Shown one piece after another: positions 36,525 to 49,549 of a stretch of 64,000 bases of DNA. Location: NCBI GenBank assembly GCA_033439265.1, contig JAVTVX010000015.1, positions 23,551,947 through 23,615,946 of the forward strand, in the 5' to 3' direction. The DNA is from Dillenia suffruticosa. Lineage: Eukaryota; Streptophyta; Magnoliopsida; Dilleniales; Dilleniaceae. Position numbers and translations under genes: made by a program. Within the stretch, counting starts at the first letter, position 1; each line of letters opens with the position of its first letter. A model generated the notes under the pieces. That model searched no databases, was not told the DNA's origin, and was given only the letters and a program-made list of their open reading frames with translations.

Positions 36525-39500
36525 CGGTATCAGGGCGTCAAACAATCTTATCCTCTTCAAGGTTGGGTGATCCTCTTCCTTCCATAAATCTTACCCAAAT
36601 TCAAAACATTTCCTCTATTCAATTGAAATGAGGAAATTACAATGAATGAGTGAGCATCATGAAGAGAGCACTCAATTTTCAAAATTTAGAGGAGCATATT
36701 CTTGATGATCCTCTTGATGAGAACAATCCCTCATATAGGGAATGGAAGAAAAGAGATGATCATGTTCTTATCATCTTACTCAACTTCTTAGATGAAACTC
36801 ATAAAACCATGGTGACTTGTGCTCCCAATGCCAAATTGGTGTGGGACACAATGTTCTCCCTATATGGTCAAGAGTCCAATGTAGGGAGGATCTTTGAATT
36901 GAAGAAACAAATTGCTAGCATCAAGAAGGAGGGAAAGTCTTTTCCTCAATATTTTGGTGAGCTCAACGACTTATGAAATGAGCTAATGACTCTCCAATCG
37001 GATTCAATTGATTTTAGAGTCATCCAAAAGAGAAGAGAAGAGGACAAAACGTTTGCACTTCTAATGGGGTTGGATAACTCCTTCACTCATCTCCAAGAAG
37101 AAATTCTACGCATGAAGGAATTTCCTACATTCGGGGAAGTACAAAACATGGTGCAAATGACCGAAGTAAGCATGAGGATTGAGGAAAACTCCAAACTAAA
37201 GATGGAAGCTCACAGATTCATGGCTTTTCAAGACCTCACGGCTGCCAAGATCATCAAAAGGGAGGTATGCTCTCATTGCAAAAAGAAAGGGCATAGAAGG
37301 AATAAATGTTGGTTCATACATCCTCACCTAAGACCAAAGAATTTCAAACCAAAAGACCAACAAGGAGGCCCAAGCTTTGGAGCTCAAGCTACTGCCCAAC
37401 AAGCAACTTCTCATGATCCAACAATGGTCGAGCTTGCTGCCCTCAAAACCACTCTTGAGAATGTCACAAAGAGGTTTCAACAAATCTCTCCTCTTGAAGG
37501 TACAATTCAACAACCACTTACTAATTTGCATTCAGAAAATTTTCTCATAGATTCGGGCACCAACTACCATATGGTTAGGGATATTTCAAAAGTTAAGAGA
37601 TTTAAAAACCTCCCCAACCATAAGATAGTATGAGTTGTTAATGGGCAAGATTTGAAGGTAAATCAAGTTGGAGAAATTGATATTTTTTGAAAAACTATAA
37701 ATGTTTTATATGTTCCCAAACTTATTTCAAATCTATTGTCTATAAACAAAATCATTAAGAATCAAGGGTATAGAGTTGTTTTTAACCCAAACTTCATTTC
37801 TTTTCAGGATCTGAAGTCGAATCGATTGATTGGCAAGAGTTCTAGAAAAGGAGGACTTTATTTTTTGGATCAAGAACAACATGCACTTAAGACACATATC
37901 AAGGAAGATTCATCTCTTTGGCATGTGCGGTTAGGGTATCTTAGTGATGAGTTTTAAAACGTCTATTCCCAAACTTAAACTATGAGAATAGACATTGTAA
38001 AGTTTGTATTTTGACTAAAAAAACCCGAACTATATATCATATTTCTGAAACAATATATGAAAATGCATTTGATTTGGTTCATTCGGATGTTTGGACTTCT
38101 CCCATTATTTCACATTTAGGATACAAATATTTCATCACATTCATTGACCACAAGACTAGGTATACATGGGTGTATCTTTTAAACACCAAAGACCAAACTC
38201 TTGAAGCTCTCAAGAGTTATGTGAAATATGTGACCAGACTTTATAATGCCAACATTAAAGTTCTAAAATCCGATCATGGTGGTGAATTTACAAGTCACAA
38301 TTTTGAAAATTACCTTAAGAACAATGTCATTATCTATCAACTATCATGTGTTTACACACCCCAACAAAATGGGATAACCGAACGTAAAAATAGGCATATA
38401 CTAGAAATTGCTAGAACTATGATGTTTCATGCAAACACTTCTAAGAAATTTTGGTGTGACGCGGTTAAAATCGTGATTCATATAATCAATCTCATATCAT
38501 CTGATATTTTGAAAGGCCAATCTCCCTTAGAACTTCTTTTAGGAAGAAAACCAAAACTTTCTCACCTTAAAACATTTGGTTGCACATTCTATGTTCACGT
38601 TCCTACATATTTGAAAATCAAATTAGAACATAGAGGAAAAAAGTGTGTGTTTCTTGGGTATGCATCCTTTGAAAAAGGTTATAAATGCTATGATTGTTCT
38701 ATTAACCGCACATACACATCGAAAGATGTGATTTTCTTGGAGAGTGAGTTTTACTTTTCAGGCGAAGAAGTAAACGAAATTCCAAAGGAAAGCTCTCAAA
38801 CAACCATTTGGGATTTTCTAGTGACTCACAATACTACTCAAGAAATTGAAAATTCAATCAATCCTCAAGTAGCCGAAGGAAGTTCTCAAAATGAGGAAGA
38901 ATGATCAAACCTTACGGATGAAGACTCACCACTTGATTCAGGGGAGATCAAAGAACAAGTGAGGATGAGAATTTCTCACCAAGTTAAAAGAGCCAAGTGA
39001 CCCTCCCGTTCAGCTTAGAAAATCAACAAAACTTAGACTTCCACTACCAGAATAGGTCAACCAAAGATTTTCCATTTATGATTATTACACTACATCTCAT
39101 GTTTTTTCGAGCCATCAAGCATTCATGAATGGGATAGACAAGAAGATTGAACCCAAGACATTCGAAGAAGTTTCAAAAGATCCTAGATGGAGGGAAGCAA
39201 TGAACAAAGAATTAAAAACTCTAAGTAAGAATAGTACTTTGGAGATAACCTCTCTACCAAAAGGAAAAAAAGTCGTGGGATGTAAGTAAGTGTTTAAAAT
39301 CAAGTATAAAAGTGATGAATCTATCGAAAGATACAAAACAAAGTTAGTAGCAATTGGATACACTCAAGCATATGGAGTTGATTATAAGAAAAGTTTTACA
39401 CCGGTTGCTAAAATGAATACCGTTCGAGTACTTTTTTCGTTTGTAGCCAACTATGGATGGAATATGTTCCAAATGGATGTAGCAAATGCATTCCTTCAAG

Positions 39501-40695
39501 AAGACTTAGAAGAAGAAGAAGAAGAAGTATATATGCAACTTCCTCAAGGCCTCCAACATTAAGAAGGAGATGTATGTAAGCTACACAAGGCAATATATGG
39601 GCTCAAGCAATCTCCAATGGTATGGTACGCAAAATTAAGCCTTGTTTTTCTTAGTAACGGTTTCACAAAATACAATAGCGATTCATTTTTGTTTATTAGA
39701 AAAAACAATGATAAAATAGTAATTGACTTAGTTTACGTAGACGATATTATAATAACCGGGAATGATATGCATCTCATTGATATTGTTAAAAATTTCTTAA
39801 AATCTAGATTTGAAATTAAAGATTTAGGGAGAATAAAATATTTTTTAGAAATTGAGTTAGTCTATTGCCACAATGGGTTAGTTCTATTCCAAATCAAATA
39901 CGCTTTTGACTTGTTGCAGGAAACAGAAAAGCTAAGAGCTAGACCGGCTTGTAGTCCAGTTTCCACCTCTGGACCCTTAGAAGACGATGAGGAGCCCTAT
40001 GAAAAGAGCGAGAGATATCAGTGGCTTGTAGGAAGGTTAATCTATCTCATTATCACAAGACCAGATATAGTTTATGCAGTGAGTCAAATAAGTCAATACA
40101 TGCATGCTCCAAAGAAGGGCCATTGGAGAGCAGCTGAGAGAATCCTCCACTACATCAAAGGTTCCCCCGAATTAGGAATTTGGATGAAGAAAAATGGAAG
40201 TTCAGAAATTAAGGGATACTGTGATGTAGATTGGGCAGGTGATTCTAAAGATAGAAGATATACTACCGGATTTTGCATGTTCATAGGAGGCAAACTAGTT
40301 GCATGGAAAAGTAAGAAACAAAGTGTAGTATCTAGATCAAGTGCAGAGACCGAATATAGGGCAATGGCTGCTAGCGCTAATGAAATAGTATGGTTGAAGG
40401 CCCTAGTAGAAGAACTAGGGTTCAGAGTCACAACTCTCATCAAACTTCATTGTGACAATCAGTCCGCTATTCACATTGCCTCCAATTCAGTCTTCCATGA
40501 ACGTATCGAGCACATAGAAGTTGATTGTCATTTTATCCGACAAAAAGTGGAAGAGAAACTCATTATCACATCTCACGTCAAAGAAAAAGATCAACTAGCG
40601 GATATCTTCATAAAAGGAGGAACCGCAACTCACTTACAAGAAATGATGGGCAAGTTGGGTACTATCAACATTTTCACACCCAACTTGAGGGGGAG

Positions 40696-41136
40696 TGTTG
40701 AAAATAAATATCATCTAAAGTCCAGAATTTCTCGGCCCTTGTATCAAATCCTGCAACCCACTCTCTAAGCTCATTTGGTGAATCAATTCAGCCCATGAAG
40801 AAGTCTCATCAGGCCTAAGAAAGGGCACTCTTCTAGCCCAAGAAGGGAGGGCCTAAAAGCCCCTCCCAGCAATCAGCAGACTAACCGTTGGAAAGGATTC
40901 CAATAGCTAGTTCTACCAGCCGTTGGAGGCCCTCCAACGGCTAGATTTCTGGCTGTTGGAGGGCCATCATTTGTCCCCTCTCTCTCTCTCTTTTTTCTCT
41001 TATAATATCTGTCCCTTTCTGTTTGTAACCCATGAACAAGAGCTCAAAATCTCTATGTATTCTCATTTTAAAATACAATCAAATTTTCATTAATTTTATA
41101 CCTTTTTATTATTCAATTTCTTCCATAGTTTTAACA
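40696..41136 (+). repeat. 3' LTR of the copia element
   Basis: Same ends and order of motifs as 36083-36524. The hairpin arms are partly eroded compared with the 5' copy. Confidence 0.92.
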
Positions 41137-41923
41137 GTTCGTGGAGTAGACACAACGGAATGGTGAATTTTCAGAAATAGGAGAGGACAAGAGATGCTAT
41201 GGACATGAAATTAAAGCAGTACTATCTTAAGATAACATTTGTAACTTTTGGCTATAACTTTCACACACATTGTAAATAAGCAACTTATATTATTTCAAGG
41301 TGACTACCACTGAAATCTACTATTGAATAGGAAACTCTTAGAAATATCTGCATAGTCCTGTGACCTATTTAATTATGGGTCACTTAGAGATGCAGATCTA
41401 GAACCCTGCCCAAACCAAGAGCAGACTATAAGGTGATTTGATCTGCACTAAATAATTTGTTCAAGATTTAGAGCATTCAGTGTGTTGAGCTAATGTTCTG
41501 TCAAATGAACTCCTTTACCTGTGAGGGATATCTAGCACTCGAACAAACGGTCTAAAAATTAATTACTTAGTCCAAGCTTTGAGTGAGAGCATTGGTAGCG
41601 TTTGCATACAAGTACAAAGGGGCCAGTACATTCTCCTGAACGTGTGCATGTGATGTGTATCCACACTTTACTTCCTCGAGTCCTTGTTGCTTTACACAAT
41701 TGTAGAAAGTTTCTGAGCCGATATAGTTAGATGTGGAATCATTTTAATCTATGACAGTTAATTCTATTATTTATAATCCCATCTTGTGCATGAGGCACTA
41801 GTCAAGGACACTCACAGCAAAGTCTTGAAAGAAATAACCACATTAGCATTCAAGTTGTATTGTGGATTCTGGGTGCCCAGGTATCTCTAATTCTTAACTT
41901 GATGTGTTTCTTTCATGTGGCAG
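41137..41923. other. Pseudogene intron sequence, nothing further seen
   Basis: Sequence between the copia 3' LTR and the next STR8-like exon. No coding or repeat structure is supported. Confidence 0.5.
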
Positions 41924-43174
41924 GTAAAGGGGGCTTCCACAATTTATTCACCTTGAAGGGAGATGTTTCTCGTTATCTTAAGGAAGAAGGTCCTGCAGAA
42001 TGGATCCGCAATTTGTTTATTTTTGACTCCTGTCTTTCCCTCCCCGCTTCTGCATACAAGCCTGGAGCAAGCATGATTCATCAAGTTCCCAAGACTAGTA
42101 CATTTGCCAGATGTTATGTATGTTGGTGAGTTAAGGCAGTAGAATTGTACAAATCTAGATTGCAACTTGTTCTTTTTTGTAAGTCTTCCTTTCTCCCTTT
42201 TTAATACAAATCCCTTTTCAAGTTCAGATATCTTTGATGATTTAGAAGCATTTGCCTTTGTTATCTGTCAAGGTGGTTTTGATTTAAATTAGCCCCTGGC
42301 TTGAAGTCCTTGTGATATGGGAAAACATTTCCCACCTGAGACTTTTGAATCTACGGATGCATTTTATAGGTGGCCATATCCAAATATTCTACAATAAAAT
42401 ATTTGAAGCAATAAGATTCTGAACATCGTATCTGCGGTTTTGGTTACTACTACTTTCCTTTTGCTGCACACAAGCCATTGCAGATATGGTGATCCTAAAT
42501 GTGACCTTTGAGCAGAGATGGTAACCTAAAATATACTTAAGTGTTCCAAAACTGTGGCAACAAAAGAAGTTAAGACAGATTGTTGTGACTTAGTTGTGCA
42601 TTGCAGGCCCTAAGAATTAGATTGGTGTTTTCTAGACCAAAACTTTTGTTGTGCTCAATGGCCTTGTTCCTTTGTGATTTGCTTTCTCCTTGTTTTGGCG
42701 AGGTTAGTTTTTAGATAAAAATAAGCAATATAATGAATGTCAAATTTGTTGAAATCGAGATTGCTGGAAGCGATCAAGGCAGAATTTATGTTGTTTTGTT
42801 ACATTTTGTTAAGGGCTTGACAGCGGCAGATATTCCATGTTTCTTCTCTCTCTCTCTCTACGAAAACAAAACAGGAAAAAATTAAAAAGAACCCCTCAGA
42901 TGCAGCCAACTGTTGTTTCTACTTCAGTGATTAGTAATTAGACTTTTTTTCACTCCCCATATTTGGGGCTGTTTTAGTGGTTTATGCCCCCATTCTGAAC
43001 ATCTCAATCACTATTTCAGATGCTGCACAGGTTGTGTGAACGATTTAAAAGGATGCTGCTGTTCAGATTGCACAGTTGCGCCTCGACTGAGATCTGTTCT
43101 TCCTGGGCACCACAGATACAAAAAGGTGGCATATTTATCAAGATCTTCAGTTACAAAGCAGACTGACATCCTGA

Positions 43175-43836
43175 ACAGAAAAACATTAATCAGCTATTGC
43201 TTTCACTCTAAAAGGAGTAGCCTGGATAAGGCAAGCCACGTTTTAATAATGAGTTAAAGAATGAATTCAGCTGCCCGTCGTATTGATTTCTAAGTTATTA
43301 AGACTAATGCTGCAGAAACAACAAAGGAAAACAAGCATGTCTCCCAAACTCTACTCCATGCCTCCAGGTTCATCAAGATGTTAAACATTATTATCTCAAG
43401 CCTTGTGCTTTGAAATTTGCCAAGGCAAGACCAGTTCGGCTAAGTTATCCTAATATTGGAACTTGCAGTTTCCTGCTAAATCAATGGCATGGGATTAAAA
43501 CATTGTTCATGTCATGCTGTCTTGAGCTTGACTCTACTATTAAGAGTCCTTTTCCTTCTTGTTTTCTCATACTATCTTTCTATAGTCGATGAGCAAATAT
43601 TACTGACCCTGGGATTAGAGACTTCTTTGTCTCTATTTGGTATCCTGCAGTTTGTGCTATTTAATACGGGAGCTGAGCAGTCGAGCATATTGGAACGAAT
43701 CACTCGTCCCTTAGGGTTGAAGTGCATACAGTTCTTAGTATTGTGGGTTGTGGAAAACAGTTTGTTCTTGCTATATAATTTACAGGATAGGATATTACAG
43801 ATAGCAATGCTGCAACATGAAAGAAGACTCCCAATT
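43175..43836. other. Convergent intergenic interval (STR8-like pseudogene and OCT 3' ends)
   Basis: The two transcription units point toward each other across about 660 bp. Open frames on both strands here (for example 43489-43881) have no recognisable domain and overlap the OCT 3' end. The interval presumably holds the 3' UTRs. Confidence 0.5.
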
Positions 43837-46581
43837 TTAGGTCGTAGATACCCCACTCTTCACTCCAAGCTCCAAGTCTGAGCCCTGAGATGCAGAGCCC
43901 TGTTTATCTTCTTCCTCTTCTTGTTGCTCCAGTGTCTCGTAAAGTGGAGCATTCCTGGTCTCTGGAAGCCACAGACTTAAGAGTCCACTGGAGATGGAAA
44001 GAGCTCCAAAAATGATGAATGACAAAGATGGTCTCAATCGGCCGACAGCAACTAGAAGAGGTGAAACTGAAGCACCTAGCATCAAGGCTTGGCGTAACAT
44101 GGACACAGCAAAGTTTCTGACATTGGTTGGGAAAAGCTCCACACAGTAAATATATAAAACATCAAATGCAGTTGAAGCAGCCATGAATCCAATCCCTTCT
44201 GTAAGCAACTGAAGCCAGCTTCTTTCGGATGATTTTCCAACCCTTTCACTGTGGGCTGGTTTTCCCACTCTCGCATGATCTTCACTGCTGAAGAGTATGC
44301 AGAGAAGGCAAGAGATGCCAGCTGTACAAGCGGAGAGTGAGAAAAGCAAACGCCGGTTTGTGAAGCTAAGAAGTATGCCGCCGAGGAAAACAGCTGGGAT
44401 TTCTAATATAGCATTGAGTCCAACTGTGAAATAGATGTTGAAGTTGAGGTTCTCGGCATTCAGTTGAATTCCGTAATAAACAAAGCCAACGGCCAAGCCT
44501 GCTATCATCACTGTGAACATCCTTTTAGCTGCCCATTTGGCCTCCCAGAGGCCTTTGCCTGTGGATGGTGCACCAACTTCACTCTCTGCCTTGCCTTGGC
44601 CAGCACATGGATTGGCAAGGCACACGTTATTAGGCAACTTCTGCCCATTAAGTCTGGCAAATTTCTTCAGCACCTCGAGGGCTTCTTTGCCTCTTCCTCT
44701 AACAAGAAGCCAGCGGGGTGACTCTGAAACAAGTGGGAGTACCAAAACAGTGTAAGCTAATGGGAGAAGAGAGAGGATTCTGTATATCTCTCTCCAAGAT
44801 GACCTGGTAGGAATGGCAATTAGAGGGAGAGAAAGGAAGCCGGCAGTGAAGAAGAAGAAACCATACTGTCCAACCTGACCACGCCACTTACGGCCAACAG
44901 CTTCTGTGGATAGAACGAGGCAGCAGATGCCTATTCCTGATCTGCAAAACCCATTTACAAAACGAAGAGCAGCATAAAACCACGCATTGGGCGACAGAGA
45001 TGTTATGAAAGAGGTAATGGAGGTAAGGAGGCAAGAAATGAGCAGCGCTCTCTTCCTTCCTAGCCACGAGTCTGATAATTTCCCATACACAAGTGACCCT
45101 GCATTTTCAATGTATTGCATCAAAATAACATTTTAGGTAGCTTGCAAAAGTATTCACAAGAAGGGAAGCAGCAGAGAAGCATTCCTCAAATGTAATGCTG
45201 GCTTGGCTAGGCCTTTGGTATGTATCATGTGCTTCTTTGTTGTGTATCAATTTCAACACAAAAGTCTTTTTTAATTAAAGGAATTCAGATTTGTTATAAT
45301 TATTATTAATGTTAAGAAAGTAAAATTCTATAAAATAGACACAAGTCTACATGACAATGGAATTGCACTCATATGAAGTTATACCAATGCATGACAAAAT
45401 TCCTAGAAGATAGTGCAATGCTACCTCTTCATAAGCTTGGCAATAGGGATTATGAATTTTTAATAATATATATATATTTATATATATATATATATATATT
45501 GATTTTAAGTTTTTTAAATAATTATTTGAGTCAATATTAAAAAATAAATAAAATAGCATATATATTAGTAAATTGATAGTAAAGAGAGTAATCCATCGAT
45601 TGCACAAATATTATAATTTCCATCATGAACAAATGAAACAAAATACTCCTGAAAAATAGGAAAACTAATAAATACCGGAATCTGTGGAACACAATGTGCA
45701 TGCATAACAAATTATGAATAAATTAAAATAAATTCAATATATATATATATATTATTTTTTTAATTCACTTAATTTTTTTTTTCGTCATCCGAAACTCAAC
45801 TAATCCGATTCGATCAGTTATGAGATTTAACTTAGAAACTGACTCTCTTGGCATTTATTTTTTTATTTCCAATTAATAGTCAAACTCGAGATGAAATTAA
45901 TTAAGAGAATTTAATGTATTGCCACTAGACACACAGATTTAGGATTCAAGAAAATATAAAATTCAATTAAATTTTATTATTTAAAACAACCAATTGACTT
46001 TAAAGTTTAATTCTAAAATTATTACTTTTTATAGCATTTTAAATCTAGAAAAAAACGGACTTCATGAATATTATAAAATATATTATAAATAAAACATTAA
46101 TTAATAAAATCTAGAAGAAAAAAATTAAAAAGAGGGAAGGAAATCCTTCAATAGGGCATTAAAATTTAGACGTACCCAGGAGAGAACCAAGAAAGAAGAG
46201 GGAAGCAGGTAGAGCGGCGAGAAACTTGCGGTCACATACGAGGCCCCACTCGGCAACAGTAGAGGTCTTACTACCCCCAACCCACTCCCAGCTTCCTAAA
46301 GGCGCCCTACACACCGCATCTGAGCCGCCGGCGGCAGCCGCAACGCATGCGGCGTACAAGGGCGGCGCCCGATCCTCCTTGCATCTCCATGCGGTGGGCT
46401 GGGCATCGGTGAAGATGGTAACGAGCGTGGTCTGGGAGTCGAATATCCAAGCCAAGGACACCAACAACACGTGCACCACTTGAGACACTCCCAATGCTCC
46501 TACGTGCTCCTCTACTACTTCCTCCACCGTCTTCTCCACTTTCCCTACCACTAGATCTTCCACCAACTCCTCCTCCTCCAT
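43837..46581 (-). CDS. OCT: Organic cation/carnitine transporter (OCT family, MFS)
   Basis: A major-facilitator transporter of the plant OCT family, thought to move organic cations, polyamines or carnitine across plasma or vacuolar membranes. Exon 1 is 46581-46176 and exon 2 is 45098-43837. The intron (GT-AG, about 1.08 kb) splits a Gly codon, and the stop TAA is at 43839-43837. The product is 555 residues, close to the usual 500-550. Seen: an acidic N-terminus (about residues 1-30), TM1 with [20 protein letters not shown] (about 44-63), a Cys-rich outer loop (Cys in WRC, AAC, AVC, LVC), a second membrane segment running into the MFS loop [12 protein letters not shown] (141-152), SESPRWLL (260-267), [13 protein letters not shown] (456-468), LPETRN (513-518), and an acidic EEEED tail. 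About twelve hydrophobic segments fit. No lesion is seen. Which Arabidopsis OCT is closest cannot be settled here. Confidence 0.93.
45466..45499. repeat. (TA)n microsatellite in the OCT intron
   Basis: An AT dinucleotide run with small interruptions inside the single intron of the OCT gene. Confidence 0.85.
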
Positions 46582-46623
46582 ATTTCTCTCTCTATGCTAT
46601 TCAGATTTCAGCCGACACTTCCA

Positions 46624-46631
46624 GTTATATA
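46624..46631 (-). promoter_or_regulatory. Candidate TATA box of OCT
   Basis: The minus strand reads TATATAAC 43 bp upstream of the OCT start codon. If used, the leader would be very short, about 10-20 nt. An ACGTGTTCACATG stretch with an ACGT core lies just upstream. The assignment is by position only. Confidence 0.35.
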
Positions 46632-46639
46632 CTATATCA

Positions 46640-48900
46640 TGTGAACACGTAAAGAACATGCACTTGATATGAGTGGGTTCTCTCTCTCTCTCTAAATTTG
46701 GTGCGTTTTCATGTGGAGAATTTGCTGTGTATATAAAACACTTGGCCTCCAAGCGGAAATGGATTTGACTTATTCTCTAAATTCAAGATTTTCTACAAAT
46801 ACCTGTGACGTAGTTTGAATTTTACTAAAACTCAATTTATTTATTAGAAAAATCAAATTTCATATATTTTTTTGAGAGAGATTTATATATATATATATAT
46901 ATATTATAAATTATCATTATTCGGTAGTCATATTGATTCTGATTAAATTTATTTTAAATTAGATTGTATTTTAAAAAGGCAAAATTTCCCGATATCATTT
47001 TTTCCGTACATAATACTCAAGACCAAAATCTTATTTAATTTAATTTGTTCCTTAAATTCAAGATTTTCTATAACATAATTTGGATTTGATTAAAACCCAA
47101 CTTATTAATCAAAATAAATTGTTAGAAGGGCATCGTTGAAAGTTTTTTTTTTTTTTTAGGTTTCACCATCATTATCTGGAATTTATTTGATTAATCCGGT
47201 TCGAATACTATAAAACTCATTTTTAGAGATTGACTCTTCTAAATTCTTTTTCGTTATTCTCAAAACTCGAACTCAAAATTTCTGGTAAAGGGAATAGAGT
47301 ACTCTTGACCACTCAATTCAAACAAGTTTGGTATAATTGAAAGTTTATGAAATATCATGTAAGGGGACATTTTGCAAGGGCCTCCTTTCTTTTTAATTTT
47401 AAAAGTTTTTAAATCATTTTATTTTGTCTTATTTTATATAAAATTTATTATAAAAGAATTTGATTTATATTTCAAATATTAGTCTTCAAAATAAAGAATT
47501 TTTATATTTATATATTATGTTTTAAATTTTACATTAGTGAATGTGAGATACAAGAATATTCATTAAAAAATAATTAAAAACTTCTTTGTCATCTTTGTAA
47601 ACCCTCTGTAAATAGCATCATTATAGTTCAAATGACGCCACGAGGATTGCTAATTTCGAAGTACTTCACATATAAAAAATATATAAATATAATTCAAAAT
47701 ATTAATTCAATAAACATGCATTTTAATTTAAATATAAAAATAAATTAATTTCAAATTATGCAATAAAACACAACAAAGCAATTAAAAATAAGTTTAGAAT
47801 TTGTCCAAAAATAAAAGTTTTCAAATTTAAAATATTTTCTACTTGTCAACACTCAAGAGTTAAAATCACAATCAACTCTTTAGATTTTCTTTTTTAAAAA
47901 TTCGGCTATTAGATTTCAGTTATTAAAATTTTAATTTTTATTATATTATTTAAAATAATTTACTCTCTCCATAAATTAAATTGTTTTTAATTTTATATTA
48001 TACTCCACCCTAAAAATGGTTACGGCCGTCGATTCTTAATTTAGAAGGGCGAAAGTTCCGATTTCAATTTTGGAATAACCGGTTTTGATTCAATTTCAGT
48101 TTTAAATAGTTTAGGTTTAAGATAGTTTCAGTTTTGATTTTGAAACGATTTTGGTTGTACTTTCAAATGATTTTGGTTTTGATTCTAAAACCGTAATAGT
48201 AAAAAATAAAAAATAAAGATAAATATCGTTTTTTCTATTTTTTTTTAAGAATAGAATACAAAAATGCTATTAATTAATAATGAAATAAATTTAATTAGAA
48301 ACCTATCATGCCCGCTGCATTGATAAAGTTTTTTAATCAATTAGAGTGTAAACATTTGAAACCCACTTTATCGGTGCCCATGAGGGCTAATTTATTTATA
48401 TATAATAATTTTTCATTATAAATATTTATTACTATATGTTACGTGTAATTTTTTAATTTTTTACTTCTACCTTCAAAATTACAAAAATTGACTTTTAGTA
48501 TTTTCATGTTTTAATGTGACTTAGTTTAAGGTGAACAAATTAATATATTTATTAACCATATAGATATAAGCGTTAAAAACCCCTTACTACTTGGATTTCG
48601 TCGTCTTTCATTTGACAAAAGGTGATTGCTCATTGGTGAGATGGAGCTGATATATGTTTTTTTTCTCTTCAAAAATAAATTGTCACTAATTTTTTTTCTC
48701 ATAAGTAATATTAATGAACTAGATTTTGTTGTTGATTTCACGGAAGACATACCTGGAGTAATTGGGAGGACTCTTTAGCAATTTACTTTTTTGTCCCCTT
48801 TTTTTTAGAGTAGACTTCTTCTTGCGGTCCCGTGATAATTTGGGAATTTGGATAATTTTGTCAATTTACCTACTTTTGTACTTTTGGGGAAAAAAAGTAT
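46640..48900. other. Intergenic AT-rich DNA upstream of OCT
   Basis: No gene is seen. At 48000-48230 there is a block with repeated GGTTTTGATT and TTTTGGTT phrases and an ACCGGTTTTGATTC core, a pattern common in degenerate plant hAT-type MITEs, but without clear ends. A (TA) run lies near 46887-46905. Confidence 0.45.
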
Positions 48901-49019
48901 GTGAGACCATTCTTTTAATACTCATTGCGATTAAACTTTTGTACTTTTGAGAAAAAAAAAGTATATGAGGCCATTCCTCTATGCTTTTTGTATCTCTCTT
49001 TGTTATCTCTCTAAAAAAG

Positions 49020-49360
49020 CAAGACAGATGCGCTCTTTCTCTGTTTCTCACTTTCTGAGTGGGGCGAATGGAGACGTTCAGGTTCAGGTACTGATTATGG
49101 AATTATTCTTCCCTTTGTGATGGTTTGTTTTTGTCTTTTCTTTTAAACATTTACTTTGTTTCACATTTATTTTACTTGCTGCTCTTCATATTTATTTTTA
49201 TTCAAAAATCTTAGTTTTTTAGTTCCTGTTGAGAAGAGTGGTGTGCTTAATGGTGATGGTTTATGGAGGTGATTTTCTCTGTTATGAAAGTTTGTGTTTC
49301 TACATATTCCTTTCGTTTGGCATTGTTCTGCTGCTCTTCATGTTTATTGCAGAGTGGTGT
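49020..49360 (+). repeat. Segment S, copy 1 (duplicated at 52690-52990)
   Basis: Starts near TTTCTCACTTTCTGAGTGGGGC, then AATGGAGA, then pyrimidine-rich text and a TTTAGTTCCTGTTGAGAAG phrase, followed by TTATGGAGGTGATT. The same order occurs at 52690-52990 with many differences. It might be a captured gene 5' end, but no protein is recognised. Confidence 0.6.
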
Positions 49361-49549
49361 GTAAGAATTTACTATGAGAATTTGATTTGCTTGCTGGGTT
49401 GGGGTTTGGTATTTCTTTAATTTTGATTTTTATTGTTTGTTTTTTATCTGTTTTGTACATTTTTTTACATTTTGCTTCTGCTTCTACTGGACTATAGTTA
49501 ACTATGTCTCATTCCTGATTGTTGACTAAGCAGCAAACTCTCTCTCGGT

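Larger units (their letters stand above)
36083..41136 (+). mobile_element. Ty1/copia retrotransposon, full-length but broken (about 5.05 kb)
   Basis: LTRs 36083-36524 and 40696-41136 (about 440 bp, TGTTGAAA...TTTAACA) flank an internal region. Next to the 5' LTR is GGTATCAGGGC, a variant of the initiator-Met tRNA primer site. A purine tract GAGGGGGAG precedes the 3' LTR. Parts in copia order: gag (about 36650-37250) with a CSHCKKKGHRRNKC zinc knuckle near 37280; protease LIDSGTNYHM near 37545; pre-integrase 37736-37957; integrase with HSDVWTSP, KSDHGGEF and PQQNGITERKNR (38011-38700); reverse transcriptase with QMDVANAFLQEDL and YVDDIIITGND (39290-39800); and RNase H with CDVDWAGD, SRSSAETEYRAM and DNQSAIHIA (40200-40620). 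The coding is spread over several frames with several breaks, so it is a fossil. The LTRs differ by very roughly one base in ten to fifteen by eye, so it is older than the nested gypsy element. Flanks GTTAA and GTTCG match only partly. Confidence 0.93.
30390..43174 (+). pseudogene. STR8: STR8-like rhodanese-domain gene, intron-bearing pseudogene
   Basis: The family is the plastid-type rhodanese/TrhO-like protein (Arabidopsis STR8): an N-terminal domain, a rhodanese domain with a CTGGIRC-type active loop, and a Cys-rich C-terminus. Remains, in order: exon 1 (30390-30442 and 33456-33644, split by a solo LTR) with FVVVSFYQLVFIKDPQWEVS; possible traces of a further exon near 33780-33860; 34175-34266 with GYEWDMGHFSGAQRP; 35544-35644 with DEEKMDILMYCSG and VYSTVLR; 41924-42178 with FTLKGDVSRYLKEEGPAEW and TFARCYVC; and 43020-43174 with GCCCSDCTVAPRLRSVLPGH. 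Lesions seen: one base missing near 33628; CSGSSRN in place of CTGGIRCD, one codon short; a frame mismatch entering 41924; a TGA at 42127-42129 inside the Cys-rich part; one extra base near 43120, after which the ancestral stop (43172-43174) is out of frame; and exons for much of the N-terminal domain absent. Retained introns show it is not a retrocopy. A copia element occupies one intron. Confidence 0.8.

Noticed and set aside
43489-43881. 130-codon plus-strand frame
   Set aside because: Overlaps the 3' end of the OCT gene antisense. No family resemblance and no upstream context.
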